DNA from: Flavobacteriales bacterium
Lineage (GTDB): Bacteria; Bacteroidota; Bacteroidia; Flavobacteriales_F; PHOS-HE28
Direction of reading: 5' to 3'
Length of the DNA stretch: 64,000 nt
NCBI GenBank assembly: GCA_019638085.1
Contig: JAHBUL010000007.1
Coordinates: 1 to 64,000 of the forward strand
Numbering within the stretch: the first letter of the stretch is position 1; each line of letters opens with the position of its first letter. Shown here in pieces: positions 26,811 through 36,108 of the stretch. Under the pieces are notes generated by a model. That model was given only the letters and a program-made list of their open reading frames with translations. It was not told where the DNA came from and did not search any database. The translations under genes were made by a program, and so were the position numbers.

Positions 26811-29800
26811 GTGGAATACGCGGGAAGCATCGATCGGCCCCTCATCCGGCTGCCGGGCTTGGCTGCCCTGCTCTCCGCCGCCCTTTTGCTGTTCACCCAT
26901 GTACACGTCCAGGCGCAGCAGTTCGGCTTCACGCAGTTTTCACCGCGGAACGGCCTTGCCCAAAGTCAAGTACGTTGCATGGCCCAGGACAAAGCGGGCT
27001 ATCTCTGGTTTGGCACGCTGGGTGGCGCCAGCCGATTCGATGGATCGGACTTCATCAATTTCGGGCTTCGCAATGGCCTTCCGGACCCCCAGGTGAATGC
27101 CCTTCTGGGGGCTTCCGATGGTACCGTCTGGTTGGGTTGTGGATCCTTCCTGGTCCATTTCGATGGCCATACGATGCACACGGTCCCCTTGCCGGTGGAA
27201 GCAGCTGACATCCGCGTGCTGGCCTTGGCGGAAGGGGTGGATGGCCGGATATATGTGGGCACCGACGGTGCCGGGTTACTGCAAGTGCAGGATAATGCGG
27301 TGAGCATACCCGACGGCTGGCCTGTGGATTCCGCCCAGAACATCCGGACACTGCTGACCCGGCCGGATGGCAGCCTGTTGGTGGGCCTACGGAATGGATT
27401 GCTGCAAGGAGGAAACGGCGTTTGGAGCAACGTCCCCCTCTCCTTCCCGGCCTCCGTCAGCTCCTTGGCCGTTGGGGCGAATGGAACCCTGTGGATCGGC
27501 ACGTTCGGTGATGGATTAATCGAGCTTCCGAAGAGAGGGGAACCCCGGATCCATGATGAGACCACCGGGCTGTTGCAGAACAATGTGCGCGCTGTGCTTG
27601 TGGATCGTCGTGGTCGTGTTTGGGTGGGAACGAAATTCGGTATCGACCTGCTGGATGAAGGACGCCTACGGGCCTATACCGTTCACCAAGGAATGCCCAA
27701 CGACAACGTGTGGTGCCTCTTCGAGGATGATGGCGGCGGGCTCTGGTTCGGCACGGATGGCGCAGGCGTGCTGCGCTATGCCGGCGAATCCTTTGTGACC
27801 TATACCGTGACCGAAGGCCTGTGCAGCGATCTGGTGATGACCGCCCTGAGCGATAAGGCCGGCGATATCTGGTTAGGCACCTACGGCAATGGCGTGTGCC
27901 GCATGGATGGCATGGCGCAGATCTCCACCCTCGATGGCCTGCCCAACAACACGGTGTGGTGTGGGCTGGCGGATGCGGACAGTTCGTTGTGGTTCGGCAC
28001 CAGCGATGGGCTCTGCCATATCGTGAACGGGCTCGTGGTGCCTACCTCCGGTGGTCATGCCTTGGCGGGCCAACGGGTGCTTTCCCTCTATCGCACACCC
28101 TCCGGTGAGCTTTGGTGCGGCACTCGGGATGGCATCTCAATGCTGCATGCCGACGGTTCCGTGGAGGAATTCGGCACGATGGGAGGGGTCTCCTTGCGTG
28201 GGGTGCGGAGCATCAAAGGCGATCGGAACGGGGTGATCTGGCTGGCGACTGATATGGGTGCGGTGCGCATCCAAGGGGACAAGGTCACCCGCTTCACCAC
28301 GCTGGATGGCTTGAGCCACAATACCGTTTTCTGCCTGCAGTTCGATGCCAAGGACCGGCTTTGGATGGGCACCTCCAATGGCTTGACCTGTGTGGACCAA
28401 GGCCGCTTCACGAAGATCGATCTCGGGATGGATTTCGGTTCGAATTACGTGGGCCTATTGCTGCGCGATGGAGCGGACAAGCTTTGGGCAGGCACCAACA
28501 ACGGACTCTATCAATTCGACCCGGATAGCCTTCTGGTGGACCCATCGGCCAAGGAGCACATCACCGAGGAGGATGGCCTCCGAGGTCTGGAATGCAATCT
28601 CAACTCGGGCTTCAAGGATAGGCAGGGGCGCCTCTTCTTCGGGACCAATGCCGGACTGGTGATGCATGATCCCCGCCGACCTACATTGCGTACGAAGGCC
28701 TCTCCCCCGGTCGCCCATATCACTGGCATCACGAGCTTCCTGGAACCCATTTCAGGCTCGGACAGCATCGGCATGGGCTCCGGACCCACCACGCCATTGG
28801 AGGTGGGCTATCGCAAGAACCACCTCACCTTTACGTACACCGCCATTGCCTTGGCATACGGCCAGCACGTTCGGTTCCAATACCGGCTGATCGGTTTCGA
28901 CAACGAATGGCTTCCCGCCACCGAGGCTCGTTTCGCCAGCTACTCCAACCTACCGCAGGGTGCCTACACCTTCGAGGTCCGTGCTTCCGACCGCCAAGGT
29001 CATTGGGGATCAAGTGCGAGCGTGGAACTCACGATCACCCCTCCTTTCTGGCTGCGTTGGTGGTTCTTCGTGGTCTGCGCACTCTGCCTCGCCGGTATCC
29101 TGTGGGCAGCGTTGCATTTCCGTAGCGTTCGTCGCCAGCGATCGGAAAAGACCCGCAACCTCATCCTGCGCTCCCGCATGCTACAGTTGGAACAACAGGC
29201 CCTGAACGCCAATATGAACAGGCATTTCATCTTCAACGCGCTCAATAGCATCCAATACAGCATCAATCGACAGGACCGCGCAGCGGCCAACAAGTACCTC
29301 ACCAGCTTCGCAAAGCTGATCCGCAAGAACCTCGATGCCAGCCAGAGCGACACGACCAGCTTGGCAGAGGAACTTTCCCGCTTGGAACTTTATCTCGTGC
29401 TCGAGCATATGCGCTTCAAGGACAAGTTCCTCTATGCCATCAACGTGGCACCCGATGTAGATCCACATGCGGTAAAGATCCCGGCGATGATGCTGCAGCC
29501 CTATGTGGAGAACAGCATCTGGCACGGCATTCTGCCGATGGAACATGGGGGCCGGGTGGACATTAACGTTGATCGCACTCCCGAGGGTCGCACTCGGGTA
29601 CGCATTATCGATGACGGGATCGGGATCGATAGTAGTGTAGGCGGAAAGAACGGGGAGGCTGGCGACCACATTTCAAGAGGCATCGAGATCACCAAAGGCC
29701 GGGCGGACATCCTGCGGAAGCTCGACCTGGCCGACATCCGCATCCAAGGTCCGGAGCAGATCCACGGTGAACTGGGCAACACTGGTACCCAAGTGATCGT

Positions 29801-29813
29801 TATACTGTCCTGA
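26811..29813 (+). CDS. Reg_prop sensor histidine kinase (LytS/YpdA-type His_kinase)
   Basis: 1000 aa, GTG start. A signal/anchor (about 1-36) is followed by a periplasmic sensor of repeated two-component propeller units (WFGTLGGASRFD, LWIGTFGDGLIEL, LWFGTDGAGVLRY; to about residue 640). Next come a Y_Y_Y-type domain (about 690-740) and one membrane helix (about 745-768). The kinase core has the phosphoacceptor His in NRHFIFNALNSIQ (near 803), the N-box MLQPYVENSIWHG (near 893) and IDDGIGI. It probably senses a surface polymer or envelope state and phosphorylates the adjacent LytTR regulator. Ligand unknown. Confidence 0.92.
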   Translation: MEYAGSIDRPLIRLPGLAALLSAALLLFTHVHVQAQQFGFTQFSPRNGLAQSQVRCMAQDKAGYLWFGTLGGASRFDGSDFINFGLRNGLPDPQVNALLGASDGTVWLGCGSFLVHFDGHTMHTVPLPVEAADIRVLALAEGVDGRIYVGTDGAGLLQVQDNAVSIPDGWPVDSAQNIRTLLTRPDGSLLVGLRNGLLQGGNGVWSNVPLSFPASVSSLAVGANGTLWIGTFGDGLIELPKRGEPRIHDETTGLLQNNVRAVLVDRRGRVWVGTKFGIDLLDEGRLRAYTVHQGMPNDNVWCLFEDDGGGLWFGTDGAGVLRYAGESFVTYTVTEGLCSDLVMTALSDKAGDIWLGTYGNGVCRMDGMAQISTLDGLPNNTVWCGLADADSSLWFGTSDGLCHIVNGLVVPTSGGHALAGQRVLSLYRTPSGELWCGTRDGISMLHADGSVEEFGTMGGVSLRGVRSIKGDRNGVIWLATDMGAVRIQGDKVTRFTTLDGLSHNTVFCLQFDAKDRLWMGTSNGLTCVDQGRFTKIDLGMDFGSNYVGLLLRDGADKLWAGTNNGLYQFDPDSLLVDPSAKEHITEEDGLRGLECNLNSGFKDRQGRLFFGTNAGLVMHDPRRPTLRTKASPPVAHITGITSFLEPISGSDSIGMGSGPTTPLEVGYRKNHLTFTYTAIALAYGQHVRFQYRLIGFDNEWLPATEARFASYSNLPQGAYTFEVRASDRQGHWGSSASVELTITPPFWLRWWFFVVCALCLAGILWAALHFRSVRRQRSEKTRNLILRSRMLQLEQQALNANMNRHFIFNALNSIQYSINRQDRAAANKYLTSFAKLIRKNLDASQSDTTSLAEELSRLELYLVLEHMRFKDKFLYAINVAPDVDPHAVKIPAMMLQPYVENSIWHGILPMEHGGRVDINVDRTPEGRTRVRIIDDGIGIDSSVGGKNGEAGDHISRGIEITKGRADILRKLDLADIRIQGPEQIHGELGNTGTQVIVILS

Positions 29814-29842
29814 TCCACCAATGGCCAAACTGGAAAAAGCAC

Positions 29843-29873
29843 TTGCAATCCGCCGAACGATCACTTACATTTG
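29843..29873 (+). promoter_or_regulatory. Full Bacteroidota promoter of the small lipoprotein gene
   Basis: TTG (29843-29845), a 20-base spacer, and TACATTTG (29866-29873) form a perfect TTG-N20-TAnnTTTG. Transcription would begin at about 29880, which is the ATG, so the message may be leaderless. Confidence 0.7.
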
Positions 29874-29879
29874 TTGTCC

Positions 29880-30137
29880 ATGAACTCCCCCGGAAATAAA
29901 ACCATGATCGGCAGCGCGGTGCTTTTTGCACTGTTGATGCTGATTTCCACCGGTTGCACCAAGGAAGAGGTGGTGGCTCCGAACGCCCCCATTCCCGCCA
30001 TGCAGACCAAGGCGGGCGCGAATAGTGGTAACTCAACGCTCGGTACCGGGAACGGAGGTCAGGATAGCAGTGCCCCCATCTCGGATGATGGTGACGACCT
30101 CGGCGACAGCGAGCGCTCGAACCGCCCTCGGAACTGA
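29880..30137 (+). CDS. Small lipoprotein with a low-complexity acidic tail
   Basis: 85 aa from the ATG (MNSPGNKTMIGSAVLF). The signal ends in a lipobox (LMLISTGCTK). The mature part is Gly/Asn/Ser-rich (GANSGNSTLGTGNGGQ) and then acidic (DDGDDLGDSE), so unstructured. The function is unknown. It has its own promoter and terminator and so is transcribed as a single gene. Confidence 0.7.
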   Translation: MNSPGNKTMIGSAVLFALLMLISTGCTKEEVVAPNAPIPAMQTKAGANSGNSTLGTGNGGQDSSAPISDDGDDLGDSERSNRPRN

Positions 30138-30156
30138 TCTGCTTTCCTTTCGAATT

Positions 30157-30183
30157 GAAGCCCGGTGATCCCGGGCTTTTTCA
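30157..30183 (+). terminator. Intrinsic terminator after the small lipoprotein gene
   Basis: The stem agcccgg/ccgggct with a short loop is followed by ttttt, 20 bases downstream of the stop at 30137. Confidence 0.85.
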
Positions 30184-30287
30184 TTGCGGGTACCGCTGCT
30201 GCCTTTCGAGCCGCCGTTCCCCGCTAAGTACATATGAGGCGGAGTTGAGTTGCATAGCTTACCGGAAGCGATCAAAAGCCAGTTGCC

Positions 30288-31889
30288 ATGCCCAAACCAG
30301 CTCAGGACCATGTTCACCGGTTGATCCGCTCCATGTCGCGGACGGAAAAACGCTACTTCAAGCTGTATACCTCGCGGCATCTGGTAGCGGGACACAGTAA
30401 CCAGCAAGCGCTCTTTGACGCGATCGCGGCCATGCCGACCTATGACCTGAAAGCGTTGCAGAAGCAATTTGCGGGTGAAGCTTTCATGCGCCGCTTCTCC
30501 ATCACCAAACGGAGACTCTACGAAACAGTGCTGAACAGCTTGGATGCGTTCCATGCGGAAAGCTCCATGGATGACAAGCTCCGGCGCATGCTTCACCATG
30601 TGGAGTTGCTGCACAGGCGGGCACTGTATGCTGATGCCGCCAAGGTGCTCCGTGCGACGCGATCGCTGGCCCGGGCAAACGACAAGCAAGCCGTGCTCCT
30701 GCAGGTGGCCGAGTGGGAGCGACGCACCATGGAGCGTGGCAACTACGCCGGGGTCACCTCCGTGGATCTCATCGAGCGCGCAGGTTCCCTAGCGGACGTG
30801 GCTGCGGAATGGCAAGAGGTGGAACGTCTATGGCAGATCAAGAGCTCATCGTTCCTATTGATCTATCGCAGCGGACAGGCGCCAAGCCCCAAGGAGCTTG
30901 CTGAACTGGAAGCCTTGGCGAAGGAACCTTTGCTTGCGGAAGACAGCGTGCTGCGCAGTGCCCGAGCACGCTTCCTGCATCACCACATACGCAGTGCCTT
31001 GGCCTACGCACAGAATGACCTGCCCACATGCGAACTGCAATTGATCGCCTGTGCCAATGTGCTTCGCAAGGAACAAAAGCACTTTGCGGAGGAGCCGGAC
31101 CTCGCGCTAGGTGTAATGGGCAATCTGGCCCACGTACGTATGCGGCTGGGCAAACACCAGCAGGCGCTGGATGGTTTTTGGGAGTTCCGCAAGATCCCCT
31201 TGACCATGGAGAAAGCCCCTACCGCCGACCTGGAAATGAAGCTCTTCGTAATGGGAAGCAGTCTGGAGCTTTCGGTGTTCTCCGCCAAAGGTGAATTCCA
31301 AAAGGCCATTGCACAGCTTACGAACTTGGAGAAGGGCTTGGAGCGATATCACGACCGGACAAGCACCGTGCGACGCGCCGAACTGGCTCTACAGGCTGCA
31401 TACGTTTCACTTGGAGCCAAGGAATACGAACGGGCGCTGCGTTGGTGCAACCTTCTATTGAATGAGAAGGGCATTGAAACCCATACGGAACTGCATGCCT
31501 TGGGCCGCATACTGAACGTGATGAGCTTGGTGGAACTCGGCAAGGTTGATCTCTTGTCCTACTTGGTGCGGAATACCCAACGCGCCCTGAAGCAACATGG
31601 AGCGCCGTATGTAATGGAACAAGTACTGCTTGAGCACGCGGAGACCTTGGCCAAGGCAATCAAGGCAAGGGAGAAACATCAACCTTGGAACGTGGTGCTG
31701 GCTGAACTCGAAAGCACGGTGAAAGCTCCCCGCGAAGGTGCCGTAATGGACCACGTAGACCTGGTCACTTGGGCACGTGCAAAAGCCGAAGGCAAGGAGT
31801 TCGCTGAATTGGTCCGAGAGAAGTGGAGTCTGCAGCAATCTCCCAAAGGAGGTACCCCCAAACGAACGGGGCGACGGCAGGCGGCATGA
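30288..31889 (+). CDS. Hypothetical helical-repeat protein
   Basis: A cytoplasmic 533-aa protein without signal peptide or membrane helix. It opens with a charged helical segment (MSRTEKRYFKLYTSRH). The remainder is helix pairs that look TPR-like (LHRRALYADAAKVLRATRSLA, LGVMGNLAHVRMRLGKHQQALDGF, YVSLGAKEYERALRWCN). The tail is basic (PKRTGRRQAA). I do not recognise a named family, though the style is common in Bacteroidota. Protein-binding scaffold is a guess from the repeats. Confidence 0.7.
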   Translation: MPKPAQDHVHRLIRSMSRTEKRYFKLYTSRHLVAGHSNQQALFDAIAAMPTYDLKALQKQFAGEAFMRRFSITKRRLYETVLNSLDAFHAESSMDDKLRRMLHHVELLHRRALYADAAKVLRATRSLARANDKQAVLLQVAEWERRTMERGNYAGVTSVDLIERAGSLADVAAEWQEVERLWQIKSSSFLLIYRSGQAPSPKELAELEALAKEPLLAEDSVLRSARARFLHHHIRSALAYAQNDLPTCELQLIACANVLRKEQKHFAEEPDLALGVMGNLAHVRMRLGKHQQALDGFWEFRKIPLTMEKAPTADLEMKLFVMGSSLELSVFSAKGEFQKAIAQLTNLEKGLERYHDRTSTVRRAELALQAAYVSLGAKEYERALRWCNLLLNEKGIETHTELHALGRILNVMSLVELGKVDLLSYLVRNTQRALKQHGAPYVMEQVLLEHAETLAKAIKAREKHQPWNVVLAELESTVKAPREGAVMDHVDLVTWARAKAEGKEFAELVREKWSLQQSPKGGTPKRTGRRQAA

Positions 31890-31970
31890 TCTCCTTCGGT
31901 CTGAACTGAACGGGTACAAACGCGGACTTCGGATGCAATGATCGATCCGGAGGATCTACACTTTTCAAGG

Positions 31971-32144
31971 TTATACCGCTTCGTTCCCTGGCTCAATGGC
32001 TAGGATGATGATGCCCACCTCGGAGGGCACCTCAAGCAGCTTCCGCAGTTCATTGCTCGCCTCCTCCGGCAATCCCTTATTGAGCTTTAGGATACGGCTG
32101 CGCTTCACGCCGCCCAAACGGTAATCAACCTTGTAGCTTTTCAT
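31971..32144 (-). CDS. Small hypothetical protein
   Basis: 57 aa from the ATG at 32144 (MKSYKVDYRLGGVKRSRILKL). It ends GIIILAIEPGNEAV. The N-terminus is basic and the product looks like a single small alpha/beta unit. A TTG start at 32162 would add six residues. It is on the opposite strand to its neighbours. No family recognised; coding status is plausible but not certain. Confidence 0.45.
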   Translation of the reverse strand: MKSYKVDYRLGGVKRSRILKLNKGLPEEASNELRKLLEVPSEVGIIILAIEPGNEAV

Positions 32145-32384
32145 TCCTATCCGGACCTTCAAGCTTTATACCGGATGTAGCTGTTGGGTTACCGTTGGCA
32201 TGGTATTCAAGTATGTTGGAGCTCCCTTTATAGCAGGACGCCTCAATGGGTTTCCCGCCGTTGCTCCAGACTTCGGCAGTCTCGGTCATTCCCGCTGTAT
32301 CGCTTTGGGCGAAAAGGGGCGCTGGACAACAAAATATTTTTTCCCGGACCGATCACTCCACTATCTTACCCGCCCATCTGCTCC

Positions 32385-32945
32385 ATGGTTTTTAGTTTCC
32401 GCATTGCCCAAACTGCCGACCACGCCTGGTACCGCGCGCTCTATGTGGAGCACCGCGCAGCCTTCGTGAATTGGGCCGTGAAGCATTTTGATGCACGCGA
32501 GGAAGAGGCTCGTGATGCTTTCCAGGAAGCGGTGATCGTACTGCACCGGAAGGTGGGCGAGGGCGGGCTGGACGACTTGAAGTGCTCCCTGCGTACCTAT
32601 CTCTTCGCCGTGGGCCGCAACCAATTGCTTTCCCGCATGCGGGTGGTGAACAGGCAGGTGGAGATCGATGAGGCGTTCCATGGTATCCCGGACGAATGTC
32701 TGGTTACCAAGGATATGGATGAGCAGGAGCGGCAGGCCACAGCAGAGCTGGTGCGCCAGCGGCTTTCCGAACTGAAGCCGGATGACCGCCGCGTGCTGGA
32801 ACTGTATTACTTGGAAGGCCGTGAAATGGATGCCGTGGCGGAAGTCATGGGTCTGAAGAACCGCAATGTGGCAAAAAAGAAAAAGCATTTTGCGTTGCAG
32901 CGGCTCATCGCCTTGGTACGCCCGGCCAAACTATTGAAGGTGTGA
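32385..32945 (+). CDS. ECF-type RNA polymerase sigma factor
   Basis: 186 aa from the ATG at 32385 (MVFSFRIAQTADHAWYRALY); the longer frame to 32184 is rejected because it lacks similarity. Region 2 is REEEARDAFQEAVIVLHRKV followed by LRTYLFAVGRNQLLSRMR. Region 4 is ELKPDDRRVLELYYLEGREM with the helix-turn-helix AVAEVMGLKNRNVAKKKKHF. The next gene starts 4 bases before this stop and looks like its membrane anti-sigma factor, with a CHAT gene convergent behind it. Confidence 0.9.
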   Translation: MVFSFRIAQTADHAWYRALYVEHRAAFVNWAVKHFDAREEEARDAFQEAVIVLHRKVGEGGLDDLKCSLRTYLFAVGRNQLLSRMRVVNRQVEIDEAFHGIPDECLVTKDMDEQERQATAELVRQRLSELKPDDRRVLELYYLEGREMDAVAEVMGLKNRNVAKKKKHFALQRLIALVRPAKLLKV

Positions 32946-33673
32946 TGACGGATATGAACGACAGGCCAACGGATCTCGCGCTTCGCTATGTGGAGGGCGA
33001 GCTCGACGCGCAGGAATTGGCGCGATTCGAGAAGGCGCACCTGTCCGATCCGGAGCTTCGTGCGGAAGTGGATGCCGCACGCCAAGTGATCAGGGGCTTG
33101 AAGTCCATGGGCGAGGAGGATCTGAGGGGCCGATTACGTGAAGCGGACGCGGAACTTTCATCCCGCGCCAAAACTGCTCTCCTGCGCTCTCGGAACCCTT
33201 GGTGGCGCTGGGCCGCAGCTGCGGTGCTTGTGCTCGGAGCTGGACTGTGGTGGACCCAGCGCGATACGCCCCAGCGGTTGGCTGCGGAATTCGCCTTGGA
33301 AGAACGGGGGCTACCCGTGCTGATGGGTGCGGATTCGCGTATGGACGAGATCATGAACGCCTACAAGCAGGGCGATCTGGCGACCACCGAACAATTGATC
33401 GAGCAGGCCCGTGCGACGAGTCCGGGCAATGATACGCTCGCCTATTTCGCGGGCATGGTGGCCATGCGGCAAGGCCTGCACACCCTTGCGGTGAAAGAAC
33501 TCGTCCAAGTGGATGCGTCCTCTGTGTTCGCTGAACGGGCTGGTTACCAACTGGCGATCGCCTCACTGAACAGAGGTGATGTTACAGCAGCACGCATCCT
33601 GCTCGATGCTCTGACACAGTCCCGAGACCCTCAACTGGCAGTGCGGGCGCGCGATCTTCTGGATCGCCTGTAG
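32942..33673 (+). CDS. Anti-sigma-like membrane protein with TPR-type C-terminus
   Basis: 243 aa, GTG at 32942 (or ATG at 32945). The N-terminus (LALRYVEGELDAQELARFEKA, then LSDPELRAEVDAARQ) looks like a zinc-less anti-sigma domain. One membrane helix lies at about residues 83-100 (WRWAAAAVLVLGAGLWW). The rest is TPR-like (MNAYKQGDLATTEQLIEQA ... AIASLNRGDVTAARILLDAL) and should be outside the cytoplasm. The 3' end overlaps the convergent CHAT gene by 43 bases. Regulation of the sigma factor is inferred from architecture. Confidence 0.8.
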   Translation: MMTDMNDRPTDLALRYVEGELDAQELARFEKAHLSDPELRAEVDAARQVIRGLKSMGEEDLRGRLREADAELSSRAKTALLRSRNPWWRWAAAAVLVLGAGLWWTQRDTPQRLAAEFALEERGLPVLMGADSRMDEIMNAYKQGDLATTEQLIEQARATSPGNDTLAYFAGMVAMRQGLHTLAVKELVQVDASSVFAERAGYQLAIASLNRGDVTAARILLDALTQSRDPQLAVRARDLLDRL

Positions 33674-35943
33674 ATCACTGCAATGGCCAAGAATGCCATT
33701 GCTGCCCCAGCGCCCCACCAGCGACGGTGCGAATCATCGACAGTGTGCAACTCAGCACCTATCACCTCGATCCCGCTCCAGTAGAGCGGGTTTGCCAAGG
33801 GACTTGCGGCATGTTGCTTCAGGAACTGGAGCTTGGCGTCATGGAGGGCAGCTGATACGAATGCTCCTTCTGCAAGTCGAGCATACATGCTTTCAAGTAT
33901 CTCGCTTGTGCCTTGGTCGTCCACAGGCCAGAGTGTTTGCACCACGGCCTGCGCCCCGGAGCGGAGGAAGGCACGACCCAAGCTCAAACCGCCGTCGCCG
34001 ATGACCTCCTTTCCCTCGCCACTGGAGCACGTGCTCAATACCACCAGCGGCGCAGCACAATGCACGCTATCCAGCATGGTCAGGGTGAATGGGCCATCAT
34101 TCAAGACGATGTAGGGCACCTCATCCGGACGATGTGGAGCCTCGGCGTGCGAGGCGATATGGAGCAGGCCTTCTTCCCCGATCAGGCTACTTAGCTCGTC
34201 GACTTGGAGGTCGAACACAGGAGCGTTGTGCCCCTGTTCCTTCGCCATACGTTCAACCAATGCACGTGCGAAAGGCAGCTCGGATCGTCCTGATGGACGG
34301 GCCATGGTCCAACGTCCTTGAGACAGGTCCAACGTTCCTGCGGGCCGTAGTGCCTCTGTGATGGTCCTGGCGTATCGGATGCGCGTATGGCGCAGTTCGT
34401 AGTCCAAGTCTCCCCAACTCTGCCCCTGGGCCGTATCACGTACCAGTGCCTCGAACGGAATGCGTTCCATGGAAGGGGCTGTCACGAGGATCACTTCCTT
34501 GTAACGGTCCTTGAGCACGGGGGCCAGGAGTGCCCGGTACAACTCATTGGAGATGCGCTTATAGGCCGCAACATCGCCGGACCGCATCGCCGCGTGCAGG
34601 TCATCGGCCCTTTCCGAGGGGGAGTTTTCCATTGTTGCCATGCCCTCCAAGCGCACCACCCGCACCCCTTGCTCATCCATGATGAAGGCCAATGAGTATG
34701 GGCCGACGTGGTATGCGATGCAGACGGTACCAGGGGGCAAGCTCATGGCAGTGGGATCCGCCCATGCGCTATCCATATCCGCAAAGACTTGGCCGCTGAC
34801 CAACTGATGGCGCAGGTCCAGGCCGCTGCGATTCAGGTCGCTCCAGTACAGGGCCTGCTGCAGTCGGGCGGGACTTCCTGTTTGGAGGTATAAAGCGGCT
34901 GCGAGATAGGAACCATAGCGGAATGGAAAATGATGGTAGCTCCCGATCACCTTGTAGAAGTCGCAGCTGTGGTAATTCTTCAGCATGGAGTGCCAGTACG
35001 GCACTGCGGCCTCCAAGCTTTGTAAAGCCAGCCGGAGGCGCACCGTGTCATTCTCCTCTTTATAGGGGTAGGCCAGTGCATGGGCGCGCTGGTAGAGCAT
35101 CTCCACCATCTGCGCTTCATTCGCGATGCGCGGCTCATAGGCGAGCGGAGAAACGTCTGCAGCACCGCCAGCCGCTTGAAGCATATAGCGCAGCGCACGG
35201 TCTATCGCGGCGACAGCCTGTTCAGCGCTATCGCCCCGGTATGCGCCCGTGTACAGCAGCCCTTCGCAATAATCATGCATCATCCGGGCTTCCACCGTAC
35301 CCAGTCCACTGCGGGTGTGGAGCATCGCCGAGCGATGATAGTGGAACAGAGCACTATCTGCTCGTGACTTGATTTGCGGGAGCGGCCATGTATAGTTGTA
35401 GAACAAAGCATCATCAGTGAAGGTGTTGCCGATGTCGTGCTCTACTTGTGCCATCCATAGCGTGTCCTTGGCTCTTTCCGCCTCTCGCAATGCCGCTTGA
35501 AAGTAGCTGCGTGCCTGCTTGGACCGTTCGAAGTATTCAAGCTGAGCGGCAAGCGGCGACATCTTGAAGGCATAGCTGAATTCGCGGAGAACCATGATAC
35601 GCTCCTGCCTGCTTACGTGTGGCGAAGGGACCAATAGTCGCTTCGCGCGCTGGGCGATCTGCCAAGCCATGGCCTCATGGTCCAATTGCGCACCCGCCAT
35701 GAAGCTGTGGTAGCGGACCTGATAGGCATAGCCTACGGCGGCTTCCGCGGAACTATCGCCGAAGGCTGTTTGCCGGATCGCCAGTGCCGCATTCCAGCGA
35801 TGCCCTGCTACATCAATATCGCTGATCAGATAGGCTTCTTCCCCCTGCACCTCCAGTCGCCGTGCCTCTTCCAGCGGCTCTTGCGCCTGCCCTCGAGCAT
35901 GGGTCGCCACGCAAACAAACAGTAGAACAAATCGCAGAGGCAT
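33631..35943 (-). CDS. Exported CHAT-domain protein with TPR region
   Basis: 770 aa from the ATG at 35943 (MPLRFVLLFVCVATHARGQ), the start that gives a signal peptide; an in-frame extension to 36015 does not. About residues 25-450 are helical repeats. The CHAT caspase-like domain (about 480-730) has the His in LLHIASHAEAP (near 596) and the Cys in LVVLSTCSSGEGKE (near 637), then GLSLGRAFLRSGAQAVVQTLWPVDD. A C-terminal membrane helix (about 740-760) ends in basic residues. The protease would therefore face the periplasm. It lies opposite the sigma/anti-sigma pair; a joint role is inferred. Confidence 0.88.
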   Translation of the reverse strand: MPLRFVLLFVCVATHARGQAQEPLEEARRLEVQGEEAYLISDIDVAGHRWNAALAIRQTAFGDSSAEAAVGYAYQVRYHSFMAGAQLDHEAMAWQIAQRAKRLLVPSPHVSRQERIMVLREFSYAFKMSPLAAQLEYFERSKQARSYFQAALREAERAKDTLWMAQVEHDIGNTFTDDALFYNYTWPLPQIKSRADSALFHYHRSAMLHTRSGLGTVEARMMHDYCEGLLYTGAYRGDSAEQAVAAIDRALRYMLQAAGGAADVSPLAYEPRIANEAQMVEMLYQRAHALAYPYKEENDTVRLRLALQSLEAAVPYWHSMLKNYHSCDFYKVIGSYHHFPFRYGSYLAAALYLQTGSPARLQQALYWSDLNRSGLDLRHQLVSGQVFADMDSAWADPTAMSLPPGTVCIAYHVGPYSLAFIMDEQGVRVVRLEGMATMENSPSERADDLHAAMRSGDVAAYKRISNELYRALLAPVLKDRYKEVILVTAPSMERIPFEALVRDTAQGQSWGDLDYELRHTRIRYARTITEALRPAGTLDLSQGRWTMARPSGRSELPFARALVERMAKEQGHNAPVFDLQVDELSSLIGEEGLLHIASHAEAPHRPDEVPYIVLNDGPFTLTMLDSVHCAAPLVVLSTCSSGEGKEVIGDGGLSLGRAFLRSGAQAVVQTLWPVDDQGTSEILESMYARLAEGAFVSAALHDAKLQFLKQHAASPLANPLYWSGIEVIGAELHTVDDSHRRWWGAGAAMAFLAIAVIYRRSRRSRARTAS

Positions 35944-36108
35944 GTGTAAAGAAAGGGATATTCCGTTTGCTCTGACGGTATGGTCGGAGGCCATCCTTTC
36001 CACAATATCCACCATATCCCGACAAAACCTACCTTTCGATCAGCTTGAGCATACCTCCGAGTTGTGAGGTAAGCATGCTCCTGGTCCTGCGGCCCTACTG
36101 CAAATTCC

